From an uncultured Caryophanales bacterium (GTDB taxonomy: Bacteria; Bacillota_I; Bacilli_A; Acholeplasmatales; Anaeroplasmataceae), in contig CAKZZJ010000124.1 in assembly GCA_937885165.1 (NCBI GenBank), forward strand, positions 1 through 7,940: a DNA stretch of 7,940 bases. The letters are read 5' to 3'. Shown here piece by piece: positions 1 through 6,469 of the stretch. Below the pieces are notes generated by a model that worked only from the letters and a program-made list of their open reading frames with translations, did no database searches and was not told the origin of the DNA. The translations under genes and the position numbers were made by a program. How positions within the stretch are numbered: the first letter of the stretch is position 1; each line of letters starts with the position of its first letter.

Positions 1-50
1 GGCGACCACCGAGATCTACACTCTTTCCCTACACGACGCTCTTCCGATCT
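1..50 (+). other. Illumina TruSeq universal adapter (contamination)
   Basis: These 50 bases match, without a mismatch, the last 50 bases of the 58-base TruSeq universal adapter, ending in the familiar CTCTTCCGATCT. They are a library artefact left on a contig end. Read on the minus strand they extend the malQ frame by the residues EIGRASCRERV, a peptide that appears in databases as an adapter translation. Genomic sequence starts at 51. The match is from memory of the adapter, but it is long and exact. Confidence 0.98.
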
Positions 51-1437
51 CATACTGCCAGTTAATACCACCAGTTGTAGATGGTATATTCATTCTTGAT
101 AAATCATCTAATCCTAAATAATCTTGAAGTGGTATTATAGCATAATTACAGTTTTGTTTCATAACATATTCGATTATTTTTAGATTTGGTCTATCATAAA
201 AACTTATTTTACATAGTTTATCAACTATAGTTTTTTCACGTAATTTTAATGAATTATAATATGATGTTATTGTCTGATTATCATGAGTCCCTGTGTAAAA
301 TACATTGTTAGCTTTATATGGCCCTTTAAGAGGGACTATATCTTCATATCCTAGTTCAAACTGGAATATATGCATTCCTGGATATTTACATTTTGCAAGC
401 AATTCATTTACTTCAGGTGTCAGGAAGCCTAAATTTTCAGCTACTATATTAGCTTTAGGACATTCTTGGCTTATTGCCTCAAAAAGCTGATAATCGGGGC
501 CTTTTTCCCAGTGTCCGTTTCTTGCTGTCTTATCACCATAAGGGATAGCGTAATAAGATTCAAAACCTCTAAAGTGATCAATTCTTAGCATGTCAAATAA
601 TTTAAGAGAATGCTTTACTCTTTTTACCCACCATGCATAGTTATCTTCTCTCATCTTAGCGTAATTATATATTGGATTTCCCCATAACTGACCATCCTCA
701 GTGAAGGCATCAGGCGGACATCCGGCAACAAATGTAGGAGTTAAATCAGGATTAAGCAAGAATAATTCTGGATTAGCCCATACATCTGATGAATCATAAG
801 CACAGTAAATTGGAATATCGCCTAATATTTCTATACCTTTTGAATTAGCATATTCTTTTAACTTAAAATACTGTCTATAAGCTAAAAACTGATAGAATTT
901 ATATTCTTCTATCTGAGAATTATATTCATTTTTGACCCAAGCTATAGAACCAGGCTTTTTATATTTAAAATCATCATACCAGTAGAACCATGGTTTATAT
1001 GTATGTTCTTTTTTTAATATGGAATATGTGGCGAAATCTTCAAGCCAATAATTTTCTTCGCTTACAAATTTTTGAAATTCTTCCAAAACTTTATTTTTAT
1101 TTAAATAAGCTTTGTGTAATATTGTTTCTCTTGTGTTAAACAACTCTTCGTAATTTACTCTTGTTACTTCTTTTAAAGGAGGTAAATCATTTTCATTTAA
1201 CAAGCCTTCTTCTTTTAGCAATTCCAAATCGATAAAATAAGGGTTGAACGCAAAGGCGCTTGTTGACGCATAAGGACTATCGCCAAATGATGTTGGGCCA
1301 ATAGGAAGTATTTGCCAAATTTTATTTCCTGTCCTCTTTAAAAAATCAACGAATTCATATGCTTCATGTCCCATTGAACCAATTCCATATTTTGATGGAA
1401 GTGAAGATATATGTAATAACACTCCTGCAGATTTCAT
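51..1437 (-). CDS. malQ: 4-alpha-glucanotransferase (amylomaltase), C-terminus missing
   Basis: Cytoplasmic GH77 enzyme that moves alpha-1,4-glucan segments between maltodextrins, used in maltodextrin or glycogen turnover. About 462 genuine residues are present. The N-terminus has the family pattern LLHISSLPSKYGIGSMG (7-23), followed by WQILPIGPTSFGDSPYAS (41-58). The three catalytic residues are visible: nucleophile Asp287 in RIDHFRG, acid/base Glu334 in AENLG, and Asp386 in GTHDN. The ATG at 1437 has a TGGAGGA ribosome binding site 8 bases upstream and overlaps the trmD stop by four bases (ATGA). The genuine sequence stops at NWQY, close to the conserved NWRWR segment that lies about 30-40 residues before the usual end (family roughly 490-500 residues). 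From codon 463 the frame reads adapter and meets a stop at 16-18, so the protein is a broken contig-end gene and not a natural short form. Confidence 0.96.
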
Positions 1438-2156
1438 TTTATTTCCTCCATTATTTCCTTTAATAATTTTCCTTCTTCTTTAGCTAATTTTCTATCTTTT
1501 AAAAGATCAGGTCTTCTTTCATAAGTCTTTCTTAATGATTCTTTTAACCTATATTCTCTAATTAATTTATGATTGCCATTAAGTAATACTTCTGGTACAT
1601 CCATACCTTTATAGCTTATGGGCCTTGTGTATTGCGGATATTCAAGTAAGCCATTTGAAAATGAATCATCAGATGCGGATTCTTTATTTATTGCATTATC
1701 AATGAGTCTAATTACGCTATCAGCTATAACCATTGATGGTATTTCACCGCCGGTTAATACATAATCACCTATTGATATTTCATCATCAACAAACATCCTA
1801 ATTCTTTCATCAAAGCCTTCATAATGCCCACACACAAGCATTATTTCTTCTTTTTCTTTTAAGGAGTTCGCTATAGACTGATTAAATACTCTACCTTGAG
1901 GGGTAACAAGAATCTTGTATGTTTTATCGCTCTTATTATCATTTATCGCATCATCTAAGATATCACATTTTAATACCATTCCTGCTCCACCACCACAGGG
2001 TGTATCATCTACATGATGACTTTTATCTTTAGAATATTTCCTAAAATCAATAATTTCTATTTCGCAAATATTTTTATCTATAGCTCTTTTAATAATTGAT
2101 TCATTCAAAAAGCCATCATACATTTTAGGGAATAGAGTCAAGATTTTAATTTTCAA
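1434..2156 (-). CDS. trmD: tRNA (guanine-N1)-methyltransferase, TTG start
   Basis: Makes m1G at position 37 of tRNAs using S-adenosylmethionine, which prevents +1 frameshifting; a SPOUT-class enzyme with a trefoil knot that works as a dimer. The 240 residues cover the usual length. Visible family segments are LTLFPKMYDGF (7-16), DDTPCGGGAGM (50-60), LVCGHYEGFDERI (107-119) and the knot segment IGDYVLTGGEIPSMVIADSVIR (129-150). Arg150 and Asp164 (in DDSF) align with E. coli Arg154 and the catalytic base Asp169. The start is TTG at 2156-2154: it is the only start that gives the conserved N-terminus, and AGAGGG lies 6 bases upstream. The first base group overlaps the rimM stop (TTGA). Residue 54 is Cys where E. 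coli has Tyr. It is translated from the same message as rimM and malQ. Confidence 0.97.
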   Translation of the reverse strand: MKIKILTLFPKMYDGFLNESIIKRAIDKNICEIEIIDFRKYSKDKSHHVDDTPCGGGAGMVLKCDILDDAINDNKSDKTYKILVTPQGRVFNQSIANSLKEKEEIMLVCGHYEGFDERIRMFVDDEISIGDYVLTGGEIPSMVIADSVIRLIDNAINKESASDDSFSNGLLEYPQYTRPISYKGMDVPEVLLNGNHKLIREYRLKESLRKTYERRPDLLKDRKLAKEEGKLLKEIMEEIK

Positions 2157-2653
2157 AATAATCCCTCTATTTCTTTTACTTTTATATAATCATCAGTTAC
2201 TTCTATTATAAATTCATCAATAAATGGAATTAATTTCTTTTTACCATCAATATTAACTTCTAAATATTTGGCCTGTGGATATTCAATGATATCTGTTACA
2301 ATTCCTTTTTTTATCTCATTCTGATTGATGACAATCTTATCAATAAGTTCATTATAATAATATTCATTATCTAATTCTTCTCTATCATCTTTGTGAACAA
2401 AAATATAATCACTGTGATATTTTTCAATTAAATTAATATTATCTAAGTCCTTAAACCTTATTAATAAGAAATCACCAAAAGGTCTTGATGTTTCAACCTG
2501 AACCTTAACATATTCACCATTATGAAATATAAATAAATTGCTACCTTCATGAAACCTATCAAAATCAGATAATGATTTAATTTTTAACTCGCCTTTAATA
2601 CCATGAGGCTTTAAAACTTGACCACATTTAAAGTATAAAATATCACTTTTCAT
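2153..2653 (-). CDS. rimM: 16S rRNA processing / ribosome maturation factor RimM
   Basis: Assembly factor that binds ribosomal protein S19 and helps mature the head of the 30S subunit. At 166 residues it has the normal length. The N-terminal RimM domain shows GQVLKPHGIKGEL (11-23). The C-terminal PRC-barrel starts near DNEYYYNELI (95-104), continues through IPFIDEFI (142-149) and ends in the typical EGL (163-165). The ATG at 2653 has GAAGG 7 bases upstream. It is the first gene of rimM-trmD-malQ. In many bacteria rimM and trmD sit with rpsP and rplS; neither is next to them here. The short distance to a divergent extended -10 promoter suggests the operon starts here. Confidence 0.96.
   Translation of the reverse strand: MKSDILYFKCGQVLKPHGIKGELKIKSLSDFDRFHEGSNLFIFHNGEYVKVQVETSRPFGDFLLIRFKDLDNINLIEKYHSDYIFVHKDDREELDNEYYYNELIDKIVINQNEIKKGIVTDIIEYPQAKYLEVNIDGKKKLIPFIDEFIIEVTDDYIKVKEIEGLF
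2163..2168 (-). promoter_or_regulatory. Ribosome binding site supporting the trmD TTG start
   Basis: The minus strand reads AGAGGG, six bases before the TTG at 2156-2154 and inside the last codons of rimM. It is a moderate match to the anti-Shine-Dalgarno sequence. With the 4-base stop/start overlap it suggests trmD is translated by coupling to rimM. Confidence 0.6.
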
Positions 2654-2655
2654 TT

Positions 2656-2685
2656 ATTAACCTTCACAAATTATCTAAGGTTAAT
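2656..2685. repeat. Perfect 9-bp inverted repeat overlapping rimM -10 box and RBS
   Basis: ATTAACCTT (2656-2664) and AAGGTTAAT (2677-2685) are exact reverse complements around a 12-base centre. One arm contains most of the rimM ribosome binding site and the other touches the predicted -10 box. It could be an operator at the promoter. If a transcript begins further upstream, it could be a hairpin that hides the binding site. The symmetry is seen; the role is inferred. Confidence 0.55.
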
Positions 2686-2692
2686 TATACCA
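2684..2692 (-). promoter_or_regulatory. Extended -10 promoter for rimM-trmD-malQ
   Basis: The minus strand reads TGGTATAAT, a TGn extension followed by a consensus -10 hexamer. No good -35 lies at the right distance (TATTCT at 17 bases), which suits an extended -10 promoter. Transcription would start near 2677, leaving a leader of about 24 bases containing the GAAGG ribosome binding site. Confidence 0.6.
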
Positions 2693-2746
2693 TAAATAAC
2701 CCAAATAGAATAGATAAATTGTCGAATATTTAATTTTATTTTTTTC

Positions 2747-2775
2747 TTGACTATTATTACATAATAGGGTACAAT
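2747..2775 (+). promoter_or_regulatory. Sigma-A-type promoter for rplM-rpsI
   Basis: TTGACT (2747-2752) and TACAAT (2770-2775) are separated by exactly 17 bases, each one mismatch from consensus. This would start transcription near 2782 and give a leader of about 60 bases before rplM. A strong promoter is expected for a ribosomal protein operon. Confidence 0.85.
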
Positions 2776-2781
2776 ATCAAT

Positions 2782-2841
2782 CGGTACATTTTTTGACAAT
2801 TATCCACAGCCCTAAATAAAAAATATTTAGGAGGAAATGAA
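2782..2841 (+). promoter_or_regulatory. rplM 5' leader, candidate L13 leader element
   Basis: This is the predicted untranslated leader of rplM-rpsI. It holds a perfect 8-bp inverted repeat, CCTAAATA (2811-2818) and TATTTAGG (2824-2831), with a loop of five A. The right arm takes in the first half of the AGGAGG ribosome binding site (2829-2834), so folding would limit rplM translation. Bacillota are known to carry an L13 autoregulatory leader upstream of this operon; whether this matches that family needs a covariance-model search. The position fits and the hairpin is directly visible. Confidence 0.5.
2800..2808 (+). promoter_or_regulatory. Exact DnaA-box sequence TTATCCACA
   Basis: The nine bases equal the high-affinity DnaA box. 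The site is between the rplM promoter and its ribosome binding site, inside the predicted transcribed leader. No second exact copy was noticed nearby, so this is not an origin. It could be a DnaA regulatory site, part of the leader RNA, or chance. Confidence 0.4.
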
Positions 2842-3276
2842 ATGAAAACATTCATGGCAAATAATCAAACTGTAACTCATGCATGGTATGTTGTTGATGC
2901 AGAAGGTTTAACTCTTGGTAGACTTTCAACTCAGGTTGCAAGCTTATTAAGAGGAAAACATAAGCCAACATATACACCTCATGTAAATTGTGGAGATAAC
3001 GTTATAGTTATTAACGCAGAAAAAGTTAAGTTAACAGGAAACAAGTGGCAAGACAAATTGTATCGTAGACACTCAGAATACTCTGGTGGTTTAAAAACAG
3101 TTAATGCAGAAACATTAATGGAAAATCAACCTACTAAGATGGTTGAGCATGCAGTATATGGTATGTTACCACATACAAAGCTTGGAGATCAAATGAGAAA
3201 GCAACTATATGTTTATGCTGGACCAAATCATCCACATCAAGCACAAAAACCACAAGAATATAAGGTGCAAAAGTAG
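2842..3276 (+). CDS. rplM: 50S ribosomal protein L13
   Basis: Structural protein of the large ribosomal subunit that binds 23S rRNA early in assembly. The 144 residues match the family length. Clear family segments are WYVVDAEGLTLGRL (15-28), LLRGKHKPTYTPHVNCGD (35-52), VEHAVYGMLP (101-110) and YAGPNHPHQAQKP (125-137). The ATG at 2842 is chosen over the in-frame ATG at 2854 because AGGAGG sits 7 bases before it. It is the first gene of the two-gene operon with rpsI, driven by the promoter at 2747-2775, and may be controlled by the leader hairpin that overlaps its ribosome binding site. Lys/Gln-rich C-terminus is ordinary for L13. Confidence 0.98.
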   Translation: MKTFMANNQTVTHAWYVVDAEGLTLGRLSTQVASLLRGKHKPTYTPHVNCGDNVIVINAEKVKLTGNKWQDKLYRRHSEYSGGLKTVNAETLMENQPTKMVEHAVYGMLPHTKLGDQMRKQLYVYAGPNHPHQAQKPQEYKVQK

Positions 3277-3285
3277 GAGGAAATC

Positions 3286-3687
3286 ATGGCTAAAAAACAA
3301 TTAGTTCAATATTTAGGAACTGGTCGTCGTAAGAGTTCTGTTGCCCGCGTATACCTACGTCCAGGTAAAGGAAAAATCACTATCAACGATCGTGACTTTG
3401 AAGATTACATTCCTTCTGCAGCTGTACGTCTAGATGTTTTACAACCACTTGAATTAACTGAAAACACTGATACATTTGACATACTTGTTAATGTTTATGG
3501 TGGAGGAATTACTGGTCAGGCTGGAGCTATCCGTTTAGGTATTACTCGTGCTTTAATGGAAGCAAATCCTGATTACAGACCAAAACTTAAAGCTGCTGGC
3601 TTAGTTTCACGTGATCCACGTGCTAAAGAACGTAAGAAATATGGTCTTAAGAAAGCACGTAGAGCTCCACAATTCTCTAAACGTTAA
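3286..3687 (+). CDS. rpsI: 30S ribosomal protein S9
   Basis: Small-subunit protein whose C-terminal tail reaches the P-site tRNA. It has 133 residues, as usual for the family. The N-terminus GTGRRKSSVARVYL (11-24), the signature GGGITGQAGAIRLGITRAL (72-90) and the basic tail ending in SKR are all present. Position 84 is Leu where many homologues have His, a mild variation. The ribosome binding site AGGAGG (3275-3280) overlaps the rplM TAG stop and lies 5 bases before the ATG, so the two genes are probably co-translated. CGT is prominent among its arginine codons, as expected for a highly expressed gene. A terminator follows within 30 bases. Confidence 0.98.
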   Translation: MAKKQLVQYLGTGRRKSSVARVYLRPGKGKITINDRDFEDYIPSAAVRLDVLQPLELTENTDTFDILVNVYGGGITGQAGAIRLGITRALMEANPDYRPKLKAAGLVSRDPRAKERKKYGLKKARRAPQFSKR

Positions 3688-3716
3688 TTGTTTGATTATT
3701 ATAATTGGAAAGAAAT

Positions 3717-3755
3717 ATAAAAAGCAGGACTTCTCAACCTGCTTTTTATTATGTT
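3717..3755 (+). terminator. Intrinsic terminator of rplM-rpsI
   Basis: A 12-bp perfect stem pairs 3717-3728 with 3738-3749 around a 9-base loop, with GCAGG/CCTGC at the top and a run of T at its base (3743-3747) continuing T-rich. It lies 29 bases after the rpsI stop. The A-run on the other side means it may also work weakly in reverse, but no minus-strand gene ends here. Confidence 0.9.
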
Positions 3756-3780
3756 ATTAAGTGTAAAAGGTGTAAATTGA

Positions 3781-3789
3781 TGTTATAAA
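3781..3789 (+). promoter_or_regulatory. Extended -10 promoter candidate for the ATPase gene
   Basis: TGTTATAAA is a TGn-extended -10 element just after the rpsI terminator, with only a weak -35 (GTGTAA, 3761-3766). It predicts a start near 3796 and a 40-base leader that contains the AAGGTGA ribosome binding site (3824-3830). GTGTAAA occurs three times around it (3761, 3770, 3804). Confidence 0.4.
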
Positions 3790-3835
3790 ATACTTGCAAA
3801 AATGTGTAAACTGTTCTATAAGCAAGGTGATATAA

Positions 3836-5180
3836 ATGAGAAGAAAATATCTAGATGACTTAATTGAATGGATGAATGATCCTAGAAGAAAGCCTCTTAT
3901 GGTATGGGGAGCTAGACAAGTTGGTAAATCATATTTAATTGAAGAGTTGTTTGCAAAAGAATATTTTAAAGATAGGTATCTTAAAATTGATTTATCTGAT
4001 GATGTAGATTTTGTTGAATTTGCAGAAAATAATAGCAATCTTGAAAAAGTTTTGGAATATATTCAATTACACTATAATTTTATACTAGATGAAACTCACT
4101 TGCTTTTTTTTGATGAGGCACAAGAATGTCCTTCAATAGTTAAAATGTTGAAACATTTTAATGAAAAAAGAAGAGAATTACCTGTTATTGTAACCGGCTC
4201 ATTAGTGAGATTAAGAATCCATAGAGATAGTAAAAAGACTAATAAAAAGTTTTTATTTCCTGTAGGTAAAATTAATCAATTGTATGTTTTTCCACTAACA
4301 TTTGATGAGTTTTTGATGAATTACAACGAAAACAAATATAATTATGTTAAGAATCATTTTGAAACTAAAGACCCCATAGATAAAGTAATACATGATGAAT
4401 TAATTGATGATTTTAGAACATATATGTTTGTTGGAGGAATGCCAGAAGTTGTTGATACGTTTTTAGCTTATAAAGATAAAATATCAGCATTCAAAGCATC
4501 TAATAAGAAAATAAAAGAAATATATGACGATTATTTAGATGGATATGGGATTATATCAGACATCTACCGAATCTATTATTCGAAGTAGATTAGTATATAA
4601 TGATATTTATAAACAATTAAATAAAGGAAATAAAAATTTTAAAATATCACAAACAGTTGAAAATGTTAAAAATAGAGATATGATAAATCCTTACTTTTGG
4701 TTGACAACTGCTAATATAGTATTACAAGCCTTTTGTTTAAAAGAAAAAGTAACATCACCTTTAATTAAAGAAGATGATTCACTATTTAGAATGTATTTAT
4801 CAGATGTTGGTATGTTTACATATCAAAGTGGATTAAAATATGAATCATTCCTTAGAGATAAGGATAATTCTTTGTCTGGTATTTATTATGAGAATTATGT
4901 AACCACCGAATTAGTAGCAAGAAAGATAAATCTGTTTTATTGGAAAGGTAAGAGAGATTCTGAATTAGAGTTTATAATCGACGTAAATCAAAACATAATT
5001 CCAATAGATGTAAAAAAAGGTAAATCAAAACTTAATTCCTTAAATGAATTTAGAAATCATAATGAGAATGATATTGCTATTAAGGTTTCTTCAAATCAAT
5101 ATGGATATAGTGAAGAAAATAAATTGATGACGCTTCCGTTTTATTATTTATCTTTTTATTTAAAAAGCATTAAAGATTAA
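3836..5180 (+). pseudogene. AAA ATPase of the AAA_14/DUF4143 type, split by a +1 frameshift
   Basis: The first part (3836-4588) shows Walker A GARQVGKS (25-32), Walker B LLFFDEAQ with Asp93-Glu94, a TGS sensor segment (120-122) and YMFVGGMPEVV (196-206). The second part, open to 5180, carries the DUF4143 half: FRMYLSDVGMF, SGIYYENYVTTELVA and a nuclease-like ELEFII...IPIDVK motif. The two frames differ by one base. In the downstream frame TAG stands at 4536-4538, and the upstream frame stops at 4586, so the shift lies in that short overlap. Dropping one G at 4541-4542 gives DDYLDDMGLYQTS, which fits the family, and a protein of 447 residues, a normal length. The start has AAGGTGA 6 bases upstream. 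Such ATPases are common in Bacillota; their role is not established. Both halves look well kept, so the break is recent or a sequencing error. Confidence 0.88.
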
Positions 5181-5214
5181 TATAACTATGCATCAAAAAA
5201 TACAAATAAAAGAA

Positions 5215-5247
5215 GTATACTAATATTAATAAAATTTAGTAATATAC
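5215..5247 (-). terminator. Weak AT-rich hairpin between convergent genes
   Basis: GTATACTAA (5215-5223) can pair with TTAG...TATAC (5236-5247) if a 3-base bulge is allowed. On the minus strand it is followed by a T-rich stretch, so it could end the methyltransferase transcript. It has almost no GC pairs, and the rest of the 104-base gap shows nothing else. Confidence 0.3.
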
Positions 5248-5284
5248 ATACAAAAAATTATGAAATATGAATCATCATAAATTA

Positions 5285-6400
5285 TTATTCTTCTTTTGCT
5301 ATGGTAAGTTCATACAATGTTTGTTTTGCATGTGTTTTTAAAATTAATTCATCCACTTCTTCTTTTGCTTTATTATTTTTACTTCCTGTTAAAGTGGCTC
5401 TAATTAATATATTTTTTGGTGTAGCATCAAAATCAACAAATTCCAGTATTTGAGTTTTATATCCATAGTATTGCAAAATATTAGCTCTTATAGCATCAGT
5501 TAATATAGCTGATAATCTATCTTTTAATAAGCCGAATTTATTTACAATATGCAAATAATTATCATCTATGCTGTTATTAACTTCATGCTGACAACAAGGA
5601 ACAGAATAAATATATTTAATTTTGTTGGTTATGGCATGATAAAGTGCATAATCTGTTGCCGTATCACATGCATGTAATGTCATAATTAAATCAAATTCAT
5701 GCTCAAATTTAAAATCCTCAATCATACCACAAACAAACTTTAGTTTATCATATCCATATTTTTTTGTTAAATCATTACAGTTATTAATAACATCTTCTTT
5801 TAAATCAATACCAACTATTTCAACATCAATATTTTTGATTTCCTTGCAATAAAAATAAACAATAAACGTCAAATAGCTTTTTCCACAGCCAAAGTCAATT
5901 ATTCTTAATTTTGTTTCATCTTTAATAATATCATCAAGCATTTCTATATATCTATTTATCTGACGATATTTATCATAACTTGAATTGATTATTTTACCTT
6001 CTTTATTAATTACGCCTAAATCAATTAAAGCAGGTATGTTATATCCTTCAAGGATATATTTTTTCTTTTTATTGTGTTCCTTTATTTCAACAATATTTGT
6101 TGCGTTTTTTCTTTTATTAGATAATAATTTATTTTTAGATGTGTTTTTATATCCGTAAATATATAAGCTAGTATATATTTCTAAAACATTAAATTCATTA
6201 TTAAAAAGATTATTTACTTTCATTTCTATTTCTTCTTCATTTATATTATAATGAAATGCCTGTTTAGGAGTAAATAAACTTAATTGATATGAAAATGAAT
6301 CACCTTTATGAATTTTTGAAATTTCTGCTTTTTTATATTTGCTTTCTTTTTTCGGTAATGAAAGAACAATTCTTATGAAATCATTTGGAACATTAATCAT
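5285..6400 (-). CDS. Class I SAM-dependent methyltransferase (Methyltransf_32-like), substrate unknown
   Basis: The 371-residue protein has an N-terminal region of about 160 residues, Lys/Asn-rich and without a motif I recognise, followed by a Rossmann methyltransferase domain. Motif I is IIDFGCGKSYLTF (167-179), with Asp169 and the GCG loop binding the methyl donor; the acidic residue after strand 2 is Asp199 in GIDL. Further on are LHACDTATDYAL (242-253), VPCCQHE (267-273) and ATPKNILIRA (326-335). The LHAC and PCCQHE motifs resemble the PF13679 group that includes GSTCD/METTL25-like proteins; an RNA substrate is possible but only a guess. No signal peptide or membrane segment is seen, so it is cytoplasmic. 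The ATG at 6400 has GGTGA 4 bases upstream. It lies after the hairpin at 6418-6445 with no clear promoter of its own, so it may depend on readthrough from the DUF1508 gene. Confidence 0.85.
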   Translation of the reverse strand: MINVPNDFIRIVLSLPKKESKYKKAEISKIHKGDSFSYQLSLFTPKQAFHYNINEEEIEMKVNNLFNNEFNVLEIYTSLYIYGYKNTSKNKLLSNKRKNATNIVEIKEHNKKKKYILEGYNIPALIDLGVINKEGKIINSSYDKYRQINRYIEMLDDIIKDETKLRIIDFGCGKSYLTFIVYFYCKEIKNIDVEIVGIDLKEDVINNCNDLTKKYGYDKLKFVCGMIEDFKFEHEFDLIMTLHACDTATDYALYHAITNKIKYIYSVPCCQHEVNNSIDDNYLHIVNKFGLLKDRLSAILTDAIRANILQYYGYKTQILEFVDFDATPKNILIRATLTGSKNNKAKEEVDELILKTHAKQTLYELTIAKEE

Positions 6401-6417
6401 ATTTCACCATAAATTAT

Positions 6418-6445
6418 TATGGGCTACCATATCAGGTAGCCCATA
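6418..6445 (-). terminator. Strong hairpin between the DUF1508 gene and the methyltransferase gene
   Basis: An 11-bp perfect stem (6418-6428 with 6435-6445) with GGGCTACC/GGTAGCCC and a 6-base loop lies 24 bases after the stop of the DUF1508 gene. On the minus strand the following bases (ATAATTTA) form only a poor T tract, while the plus-strand side is richer in T. It is probably a partial terminator or an mRNA end-stabilising stem, given that the next gene starts 17 bases later. Confidence 0.7.
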
Positions 6446-6469
6446 TTATTATTTTGTTTTGTTTGTTTA

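Noticed and set aside
305..490. 61-residue plus-strand frame inside malQ
   Set aside because: It lies antisense to conserved malQ codons and has no ribosome binding site or recognisable protein pattern.
2793..2821. Second promoter starting with a perfect TTGACA at 2793
   Set aside because: No -10 box stands 16-18 bases downstream; the nearest candidates give spacers of about 14 or 25 bases.
3794..3822. TTGCAA-17-TATAAG promoter for the ATPase gene
   Set aside because: The boxes and spacing look good, but transcription would begin near 3829, within the ribosome binding site, leaving almost no leader; the upstream extended -10 fits better.
3757..4038. 93-residue minus-strand frame over the start of the ATPase gene
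   Set aside because: It is antisense to the Walker A region of a clear protein and looks like a shadow; no ribosome binding site precedes it.
4536..4550. Programmed +1 frameshift in the ATPase
   Set aside because: The site TTA GAT GGA has no known slippery motif, no stop codon in the zero frame at the shift point and no internal Shine-Dalgarno sequence.
4539..5180. Independent gene starting at ATG 4539
   Set aside because: There is no ribosome binding site before it, it overlaps the upstream frame by 50 bases, and its content is the C-terminal half of the same ATPase family.
5878..5886. DnaA-box-like TTTTCCACA
   Set aside because: It has one mismatch and codes for the conserved GCGKS motif of the methyltransferase on the other strand, which explains it.
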